From Zygnema cylindricum (lineage: Eukaryota; Streptophyta; Zygnematophyceae; Zygnematales; Zygnemataceae), in the NCBI GenBank assembly GCA_037447655.1, contig JBBHKE010001178.1:64001-128000 (forward strand): a stretch of 64,000 nucleotides of DNA, written 5' to 3'. The position numbers and the translations under genes are program-made. Below the pieces are notes generated by a model. The model was given only the letters and a program-made list of their open reading frames with translations. It was not told where the DNA came from and did not search any database. Below are positions 25,640 through 61,578 of this stretch, in pieces (position 1 is the first letter of the stretch; each line of letters begins with the position of its first letter).

Positions 25640-27683
25640 TTTTAGACCGAGTGCAATGGTTTAATAATCAGTTTGGAGTAGTCACGAGAGGAGGTTGTGA
25701 GGCCGTGGTCCACGGGATTCAAGCTTTGTTGGATGTACATCCGGATTGGTTGGTCCTTCAGGTTGACGTTTCCAATGCCTTCAATACGGTGGATCGGAAC
25801 GTCAATTTTTCAGAATTATGGCGGCCCCATCTCCAATTGTCCAATTATTCCCCTTTGTGAGGGCTTTTTATTCTTTGACCAGCGGCCTTTCCTTCTCGGC
25901 CGACGATGATTTGATTCCTCTCTCCTCTGCGATCGGCACTCGCCAAGGCGACCCTTTGGGCGGACCTTTGTTCGCCCTCGCCCATTAACGAGCCCTCCGT
26001 GCTTCCGCAACCGCTTTTCCTTCTTGCCTTTTCCCTTCGGTTGCAGATGATACGCACATTATTGGACCTAAGGAATTAATTGATTCCTATGAACACGTCG
26101 TCTCGGCATATAGTTTTTTCAAGGAACGTTTAGCCGAACTCAACCTTTCAGTCCAATCTTCTAAATGTGTTATTTGGTCCCCCACGGATATTCCAATTTC
26201 CTGTACTCCCCCTTCTGGTTTTCAAACTCCTTCTCCCTCAGATGGCATTCGTGTGCTGGGTTGTCCCCTTGGTTCGGATACTTTCGTGACCCAATTTCTT
26301 GATGATGCTCTACAGATAGATCTAGCCAACGTGGATGACCTTCCTCACCTTCCCGATCCCCAAGTGGCTTTTGCTTTGTTAACTAGGTGTTCCCCCCACC
26401 GCCCTTCTTACCTTACTCGTACTTCCCCTCCCACCCCGACGTTTGTCTCCTCTCTCCGCCTTTGATGATCGCTTGATGGATGTTTTCGACACTCTGCTAG
26501 GCCGGGCCGTGGGGCATTCGATCGTGAGTCTGGGCCTTCGGCTCGCATTCAGGCATTCCTCCCTGTCTCTACGCGGGGGTTGGGTCTATTATCGACTTCT
26601 CGTGTTGCTCCCGCTGCATATTTGGGAAGTTGGTGCCTTATTGCCTCCACTCTTGTTTCTCACTTCTTGGCTGGGGACATCCCCGTTCTCTCCAGTGTGG
26701 TCCCCCGGGTTTCAGACGGTGTGTTCGCCTTCCAACGGTTTCTATTCCTCATATAACGCGTCATGTTCTCTTCCTCCTCATGCCCTAGTGGATGTGCTTT
26801 TTTCCACCCTTGTTACGAAATCCGTTGAGCGTGTCTAGGAATCGATTTCCGATCGGGTTGTCGCCGCCATTAAATCCAAGCTTCTTGAGGCGCTTCCCTC
26901 TGATTCTTCGCGTGCCCGTATTCTCTCTTGTGGTGGCCTAGGTTCTGGGTCTTGGCTTTTCGCAACACCTATTTTGTCCACTCTCCGATTCTCACCTGCT
27001 CAGTTCACTACCGCCCTCTGGTTTCGCCTTGGCCTCCCCCATCCTCCTTTACTCGGCTCTCTTGTTTGTGCTTGTGGTCGTCTCCTGGGGCTCGATGGTG
27101 TCCATTTGCTTCGCTGCTCCCATGGGGGAGAATTTATCCAGGCGCATGACACTATTCGTGACGCCGTTGCGTCTATCGCTTCGGAGGGGGGATTTTCTGT
27201 GCGTCGGGAGGTTTCTCATATCATTCCCCCGCGCCGGATCGATGTTGTTTTGCTCGATGGTGCCAGTCGCATCTGCGGTGATATTGTCTTGGCGAACCCT
27301 ACTTCGGCTACCGTTGTTGTTCAGGCGGCTTGACATGTTGGGGTGGCAGAGCGTGATGCCGCTAAGGCGAAGGAGCGTGACTATGCCCACCGGGACCCTA
27401 TGGATGACCTTATTCCGATGGCTGTCGAGATCTTTGGTTGTTTGGGTGTTGCGTTGGACGAGTTTCTCGGTACCTGTGCTCGACGTGCTTTCGAGCGACG
27501 AGGACCTGGGAGCCCTCCTCCTTCGGTCCTTCTTTTTATCGTCAACGTTTATCTGTGGCTTTACAGCGAGTGCAGGCTTCTGTTCTCCTTCGGTTGGCTA
27601 TGGCGGTTATGGGTCGTCGACGTGTTCCGGAATTCCCTCAACGTGATCTCCCGGGCTGGGGGGACCTACGGGGTTGCTTTTAG
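25640..27683 (+). pseudogene. Decayed non-LTR retrotransposon: reverse transcriptase plus restriction-like endonuclease
   Basis: 5'-truncated remnant of a LINE of the restriction-like-endonuclease type (R2/CRE-like lineage). In order: TRGGCEAVVHG and the motif-A block VDVSNAFNTVDR (25680-25800); RQGDPLGGPLFALAH (~25940-25985); the catalytic VADDT (~26040-26054); then a thumb-like region. From ~26970 comes a CACG...HLLRCSHGG cysteine/histidine cluster, the endonuclease-like RRIDVVLLDG...GDIV (27235-27295), AKAKERDYAHR, and YRQRLSVALQRVQASVLL (~27540). Breaks include a frameshift after VDR, an in-frame TAA at 25986-25988, a TGA at 27331-27333 and a frameshift near 27530. It is therefore inactive. 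GC is higher than in flanking DNA. The exact 3' end and target duplication are not visible. Confidence 0.85.
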
Positions 27684-28774
27684 TAGATATTTAACTGAGT
27701 TGGGTTAGGCTTGTAGTTTTGGTTTTGTTCGTTGCTGTCCTTCCCGTTTTTGGTTTGGGTTCTTTTATTTTTTTGCCATTTTTATGTGTTCACATTGCTT
27801 TCTTTGTTTTTTATTGCCCTACTTGTAGTTTTTCAGTTTTTGCCTTGCCAACCCTTTTGTACCCTCGGACTCAGATGGTTTACCATCTTGCTTTTTAATT
27901 TATCCTGTCAATATTTGTACCAGTAAACAAGAGGTTGTTCAGCGCAGATAACTTTTGTTCCCCTGAACACCTGAAACATTGCTGTGAATAGCCAGCGACA
28001 TTCTTCCTGCTCCATTGAGTAAGAAACGGCACTAAACAGTGAGCTTTTTTTTTTGTTTGTTTTAGCTCTTAAGCAATGGGCAATTTAGTGTACCATTCTA
28101 AAGCGTTTTCATTCAAGATCACAGAAATTTCCTCACTACACCGCACTCCCAAAATAAACTGTAAGTACCACCCTTTCTATAAGAGTAAAACAAATAAAAT
28201 GGTATTAATCCAGAATATTTCAATGGCAGTGGAGTGGACATCAACAACATTGTTATTTAGGAGACAGCTGTCGCAACCATGTCATAAAACAAAGATGCAG
28301 ACAAGCCTAAACCAAAAATGTCACTAAAGTTCCATAGTAAGTAAACCCTTAAAATCTTCTTTATAAATCCTTAAGTCTGCCAATAAAAAACCCACCAAAA
28401 TTGAACAGGCCTGTCGCTTAGAAAGGGAACAAAAGGACAAATAAGGATGAAAAATGGTTGTTGATACAGTAGTAGTTCTTCCCTAAAATAGGTGGTCTGA
28501 TAGATAAAAACTGACAAAGAATGATTACAGTTATCCTGCTAAAATAAAATCTAAATAAATATTTAGTACACTACCAGTAGTCAATTATACAAAAATATAA
28601 AAAGCAAATAGGAAACGTTTCCGCTTTGGCTATAACAAAACAGTAGTCACATGTACACTCTGAACAACAATTACAGGAACTCAATTCTCTACACCTGACA
28701 TTCTTCCTCAACATCCAAAAAATCAAAAAAATACCCGCTCTCCTGGTCCTTTTACCCATTCTCCTATTCCATTC
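27684..28774. other. Intergenic between the retrotransposon and the DCC gene
   Basis: The T-rich start may include the retrotransposon 3' tail, and the right part probably holds the 3' UTR of the minus-strand DCC gene. I see no other feature. Confidence 0.4.
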
Positions 28775-29635
28775 TCAGCTTGTGCGACAACTGTCACCTA
28801 CGGCACATGACTCCCCTTCTTCTCTTTTTCGCCTTCTTTCCTCCAATACTAACTCCAATGACGGCCGTCCGGTAATCGGTAACCGATACTTCGCCCAGAC
28901 ACCATAAAGAGCATCAGCAAGAGCTCCAAGAGGCTTAACTGTTGTAATTGCATAGATCCAACCAAGATCAACTGCTTCATAAAACCGCCGGAAAGCGGCG
29001 ATATCCGTTAAAATCCGTCCGTCCTTTTCAATGGCATGGATACGTTCCATGGCTTCCTCGAAACTGATCCCGGAATTGTCTTCAGGTTTGTAGTCAGAAG
29101 CCGCAATGTCGACAAAAAAAATACGGTTTCCATGAGATTTGCTTCGTTCTCGGAGCATGTTGACTTCTCGCATACAAAGGGGGCAATCACCATCATAAAG
29201 CATCTTTACTTCCCATGTAACATCTTTATCTTTTCCTTCTCCTTCTCCTCCCTCTTTTCCAGAACCTTTTGTTTCCTCCAAAGACAAGGTCGAGGTTACC
29301 AGTGGAGAATTGCTGCTGGTTATTCCAGCTTCATTATTGGCTACAGACTTAAGAAAGAAGGAAGCAGAAGAAGATTGAGGAGAGACTGACAAAAAGTGAG
29401 ATGGTCTGAAAGGAATACAGGAAGAGAGTGAGGTTACTGCAGTGGAGGAGAACAATTTCGAAGACAAGTGTCGATTTGAAAAGCCATGATAATTAATAAT
29501 GGAACAACACGTGGCAGTCCGTAAGGGGGTAACTTCAGAGGAGGTTGTACGGCTGATGGAAGAGAGAGAGGAGCGTACAACAGGGAAAGAGAGAGGACAG
29601 AGGGCACGAGAGGCAGTAATAGCCATATTTGCCAT
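28775..29635 (-). CDS. DCC/DUF393 thiol-disulfide oxidoreductase-like protein, organelle-targeted
   Basis: A single uninterrupted frame of 286 aa. Residues ~1-100 are rich in Ser, Thr and Arg with few acidic residues, as in a plastid or mitochondrial transit peptide. A Gly/Glu/Lys linker follows (~120-140). The domain at ~141-255 contains the family hallmark DGDCPLC (148-154, a CxxC pair in a predicted thioredoxin-like fold), then FFVDIAASDY and a helical VDLGWIYA segment. The family is named for its conserved DxxCxxC motif. Its exact substrate is unknown, and redox activity is inferred from the CxxC. The tail carries a second Cys pair (277, 283). A second Met at residue 4 could also start translation. 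The lack of introns contrasts with its multi-exon neighbours. Confidence 0.88.
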   Translation of the reverse strand: MANMAITASRALCPLSFPVVRSSLSSISRTTSSEVTPLRTATCCSIINYHGFSNRHLSSKLFSSTAVTSLSSCIPFRPSHFLSVSPQSSSASFFLKSVANNEAGITSSNSPLVTSTLSLEETKGSGKEGGEGEGKDKDVTWEVKMLYDGDCPLCMREVNMLRERSKSHGNRIFFVDIAASDYKPEDNSGISFEEAMERIHAIEKDGRILTDIAAFRRFYEAVDLGWIYAITTVKPLGALADALYGVWAKYRLPITGRPSLELVLEERRRKREEGESCAVGDSCRTS

Positions 29636-31732
29636 ATTTCTTCAGCAAGCAAAAATAGCGAACCCTAATTTAATCTAATTCTTCTATACTTACGTGTAAG
29701 CAGAAAAAAAAAAAAAATTCTGATTAGATAGCAAGTTGTTGCTCTTTTTCAAAAACTCTGTTTATACCTCCTTTCTGTACTTTCTGAAATTAATACTTCC
29801 TGTAAACTTCATTGATCAACAAAAAAATATATGTTCAAGGGAACTACAACTTTAAAATGTATACTGTTAACATTTCCTTGGTCATGAACGCAGAGAGTAG
29901 CAGAAGAAATCAAACCACGTGGCAGTTTCCTGGCCTATGTAGACGTATGTGTCTTGTAGCTCAACAACAGAGCTTTGCAGTCTTTCTGTTATTAGAATGG
30001 ATGAACCTATTTCCACTTTTTCAGATGCCCGTAGTCAGGTGGAATGGTATGCGACTATTTGCTGATTGTTGGAGGAATACTAGTGGACAGAAACAGTCCA
30101 CGTAAAGTCTATCAATTGAGTACGTAAAAATACGGCACATCAATCCGAACAGCATCGTACGGTATCTTTATCACGGTAAGTACAGTACAGTACTGTGATC
30201 AAACGCTAAATGTTGCCAAGGCAGCCTTTGCAAAGCTTACGATGGGATTTCACCTTCATAACTTTCAAAAGCATTGAACGTTTAATTAGCAGTCTTTAAG
30301 TTTTAACTTCAGTGTTTTCTATTTTAATATTTTCGGCCCATGGAACTTATAGGCGATTTGTTTACTTTTCAGCTTAAGCGAACCACTATTAAAGAACTCA
30401 TTATTCTCAGCTAAAACTCTCTAATTTTCACTCCATAGGGGGTGAACATTTCAGTAAAGCCTCCAATGTTTCTGAAAGTCAACAGGCCGACTACTTTCTA
30501 AGTATATCTTGCCATCTGGGAAGCTCTGTTTGTCTTTGTTTCTGCTTTAAAGAACGGTGTTAAGTGGGGACAAAAAGACAAGTAAAAACGGGTTCAGCCA
30601 CCCAACCACTCAAGACCACCCGTCAGAACATGCCACTCATCATGTATAATCATTAAAACCATACAACCAAAACAATTCACATAGTACAAACAACCGCAGT
30701 AAAGAAAAAAGTACCATACACACAAGTGACTTTGTACCGTCAGTTTCCATGATAGAAAAATATTTAACTACACAGGAATGCGCATACAACACGAATATAG
30801 TCACTTCGGAGGGAAAAAACAGTACAAAAGTTAACAACAATGGTTATACAATCAGCTTTTACCATGAAGCTTAGCTCTGCAACCATGCAAGGCTCAAGGG
30901 GCATCTTTCTGTAAAGTGCAATTATTTTGAGAATAGTTGTTTTTTGGTTGAATAGTAGTAGGCTTTACTCCAAACACGACCACAATCCAAACTCTTTGTA
31001 AGACAAACCATTCGATTGCCCACGGCATTAAAAAATTTGAACACAGAAAGCCAACATGAAACAGCAAAAAAAACATATAAATCCATTTAGAACCGGCTTT
31101 CTCTTACATCCGGCACCAAAAACCTGGACACTGCAGTTTTCCAATCCCAAACGAGGACGTTTTGATGCCCAGCATGATTTTTGCAACAACAAACATCTGT
31201 GGGGAGAAAAAGCCAGGAATTCCTTTACCGTATTTAGAGTGGTACTGGCATTAAAAGAGAAACCAGTGCAATTACCACATATAGAGTGGTATTGACCTTC
31301 AAAAAAGAAACAACTGTTTGGACAAAGTAGACCACGTAGACTCGGTGAAAATGGACTTTCCAACAACTCAATAACATCATCTATTTTCGAAAATGAATGC
31401 AAAAAGGACTTATTCGTAGAGAACGGAACTTTTTGAAAAGAGCAAATTAAGATCATCGACCCTCGAACAAAAACGCTCTAGCTGACAACCACACTACCGT
31501 TAAATTATACAATATAAAAGAAAAAAAAAGCTTCAAAAGAAGAATTTCAAATGACTTGAGGAATCACTTTCAGTGATTCTTTCACTAACAAAAACCAAGA
31601 TTTCCAGGAGAGCTACCGAGCCACCATTCAACACCAAAAAAACATTCAAAGAAAAACCCTAACTGCCCGTCACCTACGATTTCATACTCTATTGACAACC
31701 CCCAAATGCTCCTATTCCACTTCAAATCAATG
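29636..31732. other. Intergenic, DCC upstream region and INO80 3' flank
   Basis: The first part is the upstream region of the minus-strand DCC gene. The last part should hold the INO80 3' UTR. Open frames here are short and motif-free, and I see no RNA gene or transposon end. Confidence 0.4.
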
Positions 31733-47581
<15,849 letters not shown>

Positions 47582-48209
47582 CACGACCTACTCGAGAAAG
47601 ATGAACGATGACAATGAAGAGGCCTTGATGCCATGGCCATCATAAAGCATCTTCACGATGTCACGTCTCGTAAATGGCTTCTTGAAACGCTTTCTGAGGA
47701 GACTGGACAAAAAGCTTTCGCATGACACCTAACATGACGCCACCATCATCTTCGTCATCCATGTCGGTGCCCAGCTATGGCGCCCTTCGAGCCCGAGCCC
47801 GAGGCTCGGACCCAAACCTGCGGTTCGGAAACAGTTCTTTTACGGTCATACTTCATAAAGGGTTCAAGGATGTACTCATGTAAGCCATGCAGAGTATTGC
47901 AATGGCGCGGCATGACGACAGCATCACGGTGGATGGCATCAGCATGAATTTCGCATTCATCAGATGGTTCAAAAATTCGAAAACGAATGAAATGCTATAT
48001 CCAGTGACTCCGTATTATACTCACAATAAATCTCTTTTGGAGTAGAGTAAATATATATAAATTATTAAGTAATATATAATCTCTTTGGGGGACAGGTCAG
48101 CACGATCGCTGTCGAGTATATCGCTGCTCTGACGTCCTAGAAATCGACATGCGAAATTGGTTTCCCCCAAGGTCGCTACTCAGGTGTCGCACGAGTACAT
48201 ACATTAAAG
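47582..48209 (-). promoter_or_regulatory. INO80 upstream region
   Basis: Region before the inferred INO80 start at 47581. It includes an alternative in-frame-free ATG cluster near 47750 (acidic MDDEDDGG frame, minus strand) that soon hits a stop. The promoter role is inferred from position only. Confidence 0.3.
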
Positions 48210-48429
48210 TACACCGCCAATCGTTATTAGCGTGTAAGTTTTTTTAGCGTATACAAATAATTAGCGTGGTTTACGCTAATTGGGAATCTGAAAATTTTCG
48301 AAGAAATCGTCTATTCTAATTAGGAATTAAGACTTTTTTAAATAGTGTGGATAATTCTATTTGAGAATAAAAATAAAAAAAAGCGGGACGGAATTAGCGT
48401 ACACAACGCTAATAACGATTGGCGGGGTA
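48210..48429. mobile_element. TACACCG-ended MITE, 220 bp
   Basis: The ends are TACACCGCCAATCGTTATTA and the complement of TACCCCGCCAATCGTTATTA, with 23 of 24 terminal bases matching. If TA is the target duplication, the true ends are CACCGCC and GGCGGGG. There is no coding capacity. Related ends occur at 8393, 49936, 50412 and 63048. Confidence 0.7.
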
Positions 48430-49240
48430 CTGTACAGCCAGATTTCCCGCGTCTTTTCCAATCATTCAGATTTCGCAGCTCTCTTTTGGCGGGCCATCAC
48501 ATTTTTCAAAAACGAGCCTTTTTTTGTTTTTACCCGCGAATTTGTCCAATGGGACCAGCCCGCTCTTAAACCCAGGGAATCTCTGGCCCTCCTTCCCTTT
48601 CCTTCCCTTTCATCCTACATGGCTACCTCTTGCTCCCACCCGATTTTTTTGCCACGTAGTCGGTTGGGAACTGAAGCGGTAAAACAAAATACGTTTGTTG
48701 GTGAACGTCAGTTCTCGGGGTACAAAGTTTTGAGAAATCAATGCACCCCAAATTTTGACGAGAGCCGTCAACAGAAAATTTACGAGAAACTGCTGGTTGG
48801 GCACCCCGAACTGCTAGGTGTGAAAATGACAAAATGTACTCAGAATTATGCGTCCGTACGGATGGCTGCAACCATTTCTGACAACGCGCGTGCAGACGCC
48901 GCCAACTGTGGGAAATACAGATACGTCTGTTAGGGCTGGTAGTGAATCGTGCCGGTTTGAAAAACTGACAGCGTGTACTAGCCGTACCGACTATTCTGTG
49001 CCAGGCCGTCATTTTGGGTCGTGCGAAATAGCATCTGCTGTACGGCAGTCCGGCCACCAAACCAAGGTCACAGGAGACAGCCCGCAAGTAAAGTGCAGGA
49101 TCCAATGAATGAAAAGTGCGTTATCAGATAAAAAATGGCGTTATCGGAAAAAATAATAGTGAATGCCACGTGGCCATCTCTATCGTATTGAAAGTATTTC
49201 TTCTTTCTCATCGAGGCGTTGTCAGAGGGGGTGTTAGCAG
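48430..49240. other. Intergenic, no gene recognised
   Basis: An open frame from 48361 to 48933 (+) begins inside the MITE and has no known motif, so I do not call it a gene. A weak antisense frame (48623-49105) is likewise unsupported. Confidence 0.35.
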
Positions 49241-49697
49241 CATAGTTCAAAAGTAGGTGACCGTACGCCCATACAATATGCCTATTGTATGCAAAACATA
49301 CAATATGGCCTTAAAACCCATAATGTATTGGCCGCAAAATGAAATAAAATAGTAACAGGGTTGAGTTGCGCATGGATCGATAGAGAATTAAACGTCATGT
49401 CTAAATTTGAAAAAAAAATCGGACAAAAAAATATTTTTCTGTGAGTTTTGAGCGACTTTTAATTTAAACCGTCAGATTCGGATGATCTGACGGTCGTTGA
49501 TGAAAGTAGCGATCTAAGAAGATCACATGAAAAGCCCATAACACAACTTACGATAGGACTATCGTCAGATTCGGACGATCGGACGGTCGCTGATGAAAGT
49601 AGCGATTTAAGAAGATCACATGGAAAGCCCGTAACACAACTTACGCTAAAGGCGGCCTACAAAAGGCCTACCAAAAAACGCCTACTTTTGAACTATG
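49241..49697 (+). mobile_element. MITE copy B of the CATAGTTC family, 457 bp
   Basis: Ends are CATAGTTCAAAAGTAGG and CCTACTTTTGAACTATG. An exact 8-bp target duplication GTTAGCAG lies at 49233-49240 and 49698-49705. A ~95-bp internal unit (from CAGATTCGGA.GATC to ACACAACTTACG) is present twice in tandem. There is no coding capacity. Confidence 0.9.
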
Positions 49698-49935
49698 GTT
49701 AGCAGCATCTGGATGGACACCCCTCATGACGCACTAGGTCTTGAAAGTGTACATTTTCGTAAAAAGTGGTTTCCACAAGGCCATTTAAGGAGTCCACAAT
49801 CTCCTAGACTTTAACATATTTTTCGTACTATCATTCAGTGCGTTGTGATGATGGTCAACTGACGTGCACTGTCCTTTTCACCATAAATTTTACCATGTAT
49901 CGGCATCGGTATCCCAGGTACGTGACGCTTCACAC

Positions 49936-49992
49936 CACCGCCAATCGTTATTAGCGTTTAAAAATTATTAGTGTTAAAAAGGATTGGCGGTG
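49936..49992. mobile_element. 57-bp foldback relic of the TACACCG family
   Basis: CACCGCCAATCG at the left is answered by GATTGGCGGTG at the right, with TTATTAGCGTTT words between. This looks like a near-minimal or internally deleted copy of the 48210 element. Confidence 0.5.
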
Positions 49993-50023
49993 TACTGTAC
50001 CGCTATCGTGCATCGATTCAAAC

Positions 50024-50386
50024 CATAGTTCAAAAGTAGGCGCTTTTTGGTAGGCCTTTTGTAGGCCGCCTTTAGCGTAAGTTGTGTTACGGGCTTTCCA
50101 TGTGATCTTCTTAGATCGCTACTTTCATCAACGACCGTCAGATCGTCCAAATCTGACGGTTTAAATAAAAAGTTGCTCAAAACTCACAGAAAAAGATTTT
50201 TTTGTCCGATTTTTTTTCAATTTTAGACATGACGTTTAATTCTCTATCGATCCATGTGCAACTCAACCCTGTTACTATTTTATTTCATTTTGCGGCCAAT
50301 ACAATATGGGTCTTAAGGCCATATTGTATGTTTTGCATACAATAGGCATATTGTATGGGAGTACGGTCACCTACTTTTGAACTATG
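50024..50386 (-). mobile_element. MITE copy C of the CATAGTTC family, inverted, 363 bp
   Basis: Same terminal repeats as copy B but in the opposite orientation, with only one internal ~95-bp unit. The flanking octamers ATTCAAAC (50016-50023) and AGTCAAGC (50387-50394) match at 6 of 8, a worn target duplication. Confidence 0.85.
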
Positions 50387-50411
50387 AGTCAAGCCCGATA
50401 CCGCCAAGAAG

Positions 50412-51765
50412 TACACCATGAATCGTTATTAGCGTTAATAACACTAATTCGGCGCCCCTAAATTTTGACCAGCGAACCTTAAATAGTATTGATAATTCTA
50501 CTTTTTCTTCTACACTTGTAGATACTGTTTAATTACTGTCAATTACTCTAGTTTTGACTTTTTTTAAATAGTGTGGTGTCTACGTAAGCAATCCGTATTA
50601 TAATTGCTCGTTTTTTCTAACAATCGTACAGAAAAAATATCAGACAAAGGCGTCGACGCGGAAAAGTGAGTGCCTCGACACAGAAAAGCGCACTCAGATT
50701 TTGATTCCCAGTCATAAAGACGAGGGAAAATCGTGAGAAGCTGATCTCATATGTTCAAACGTCGACTGTGAACACAGACTATCGCGACAAGAATGTGGGA
50801 AAGTGTATCTAAATTGGTGTATAAATGAGGTTTATTTTTTGTTGACATTAGGGCCCTTGAACCCGAAATAGAGTTAATAACACTATTTGTTTCTTAACTC
50901 TAATTAATTATTAACACTAATGGCAGTTGACGGTGGACCGCAAGAGGTACACTGTCCATCGCCGTTAGAGTTAATCACCTTAACTGGATTGTAAGTTCTT
51001 AGGACCCGAAAATCATAAATTAATGCGAGTTATTAAATTAAGTGGCCCCTAATGAGCCGCACTCAGCCACGCGGAAACATAATTAAGTGCAACTAAATAT
51101 GACAACGCTAGTAGTTCACTAATAGCTAGGGGTGTGTATCGAAGAAAAACGTATAAATCCACCAGAATACCGCTAAAACATGACAATGACACTACAGAAT
51201 GTACAGTATCTACTAGAACATTTGAATCCCCCACCTGATCAAATATTTAATTTATATATTTTAATTGAAACAAGAAACAGATGTGTGTCCTCACTGTAAG
51301 CGTGGGACAGTTCTCTGCTTTTCGTCATACAACGTTTGATTTTTTACTAAACCTACTACATTGTCATTGTTCAGCTTTGGTTTCTCTTTGAAAAGGTGCA
51401 TTGAGCACTGTAAGGATGGATACTGCAATCGATTCGTTGAGGAAGATTCATCGTGCATATGATACTATGACACGGTCCAACAGAGCCTTTTGACTCTTAC
51501 TGTCTCGCTTTCGATGTTGTTATAGAATCAAACTCCCCGGAAAAAAAAATAAAAAATCAACACACATCCCAATAACATTTTGACTTAAGAAGTCAGACCA
51601 CTGACAGATGGCAACCGAAAGCCACGAGGCATGCATTAAAAACACATTGCCCACACTACCTCTGGCAACCTTATTTGCCTACACGTTCCTCCTCCTATTC
51701 TCCTCCATTAACATCTATATCCTGCACTAAGATTTTAAATAGCCTTCTTATTCGTTCGTAATCAA
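50412..51765. other. Intergenic with repeat fragments, GluRS 3' flank
   Basis: A fragment at 50412 starts TACACCATGAATCGTTATTAG. Around 50870-51050 there are GAGTTAATAACACTA words and a TACACTGTCCATCGCCG end at 50952, related to the 40514 element. The last part should hold the GluRS 3' UTR. No gene is recognised. Confidence 0.4.
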
Positions 51766-61136
<9,371 letters not shown>

Positions 61137-61570
61137 CATAGTTCAAAAGTAGGCGTTTCTACTGTAGGCCTTCTGTAGGCGCCTTTATCGTAAGTTGTGT
61201 TATGGGCTTTTCGTGTGATCTTCTTAAATCGCTACTTTAATCAGCGACCGTCCGATCTCGTAAGTTGTGTTATGGGCTTTTCATGTGATCTTCTTATATC
61301 GCTACTTTTATCATCGACCGTCCGATCGCCCAAATCTGACGGTTTAAATACAAAATACCTCAAAACTCACATAAAAATAATTTTTTGTTCAAATGTTTTT
61401 CAAAATTTAGACATGACGTTAAATTCTCTATCGATCGATGTGCAACTCAACCCTGTTAATATTTATTAACATTTTGCGACCAATACAATATGGGTCTTAA
61501 GGTCATATTTTATGTTTTGCATACAATAGGCATATTGTATGGGCGTACTTTCACCTACTTTTAAACTATG
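61137..61570 (-). mobile_element. MITE copy D of the CATAGTTC family, inverted, 434 bp
   Basis: Ends are CATAGTTCAAAAGTAGG and CCTACTTTTAAACTATG. An exact 8-bp target duplication GTTTATTG lies at 61129-61136 and 61571-61578. A ~65-bp internal block beginning CGTAAGTTGTGTTATGGGC is duplicated in tandem. Same orientation as copy C. Confidence 0.9.
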
Positions 61571-61578
61571 GTTTATTG

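Noticed and set aside
27029-27646. 205-codon plus-strand frame
   Set aside because: Out-of-phase shadow of the retrotransposon endonuclease region, whose motifs lie in the other frame.
48361-48933. 190-codon plus-strand open frame
   Set aside because: Its first ~70 bases are the right end of the 48210-48429 MITE, it has no recognisable motif, and no splice signals support it.
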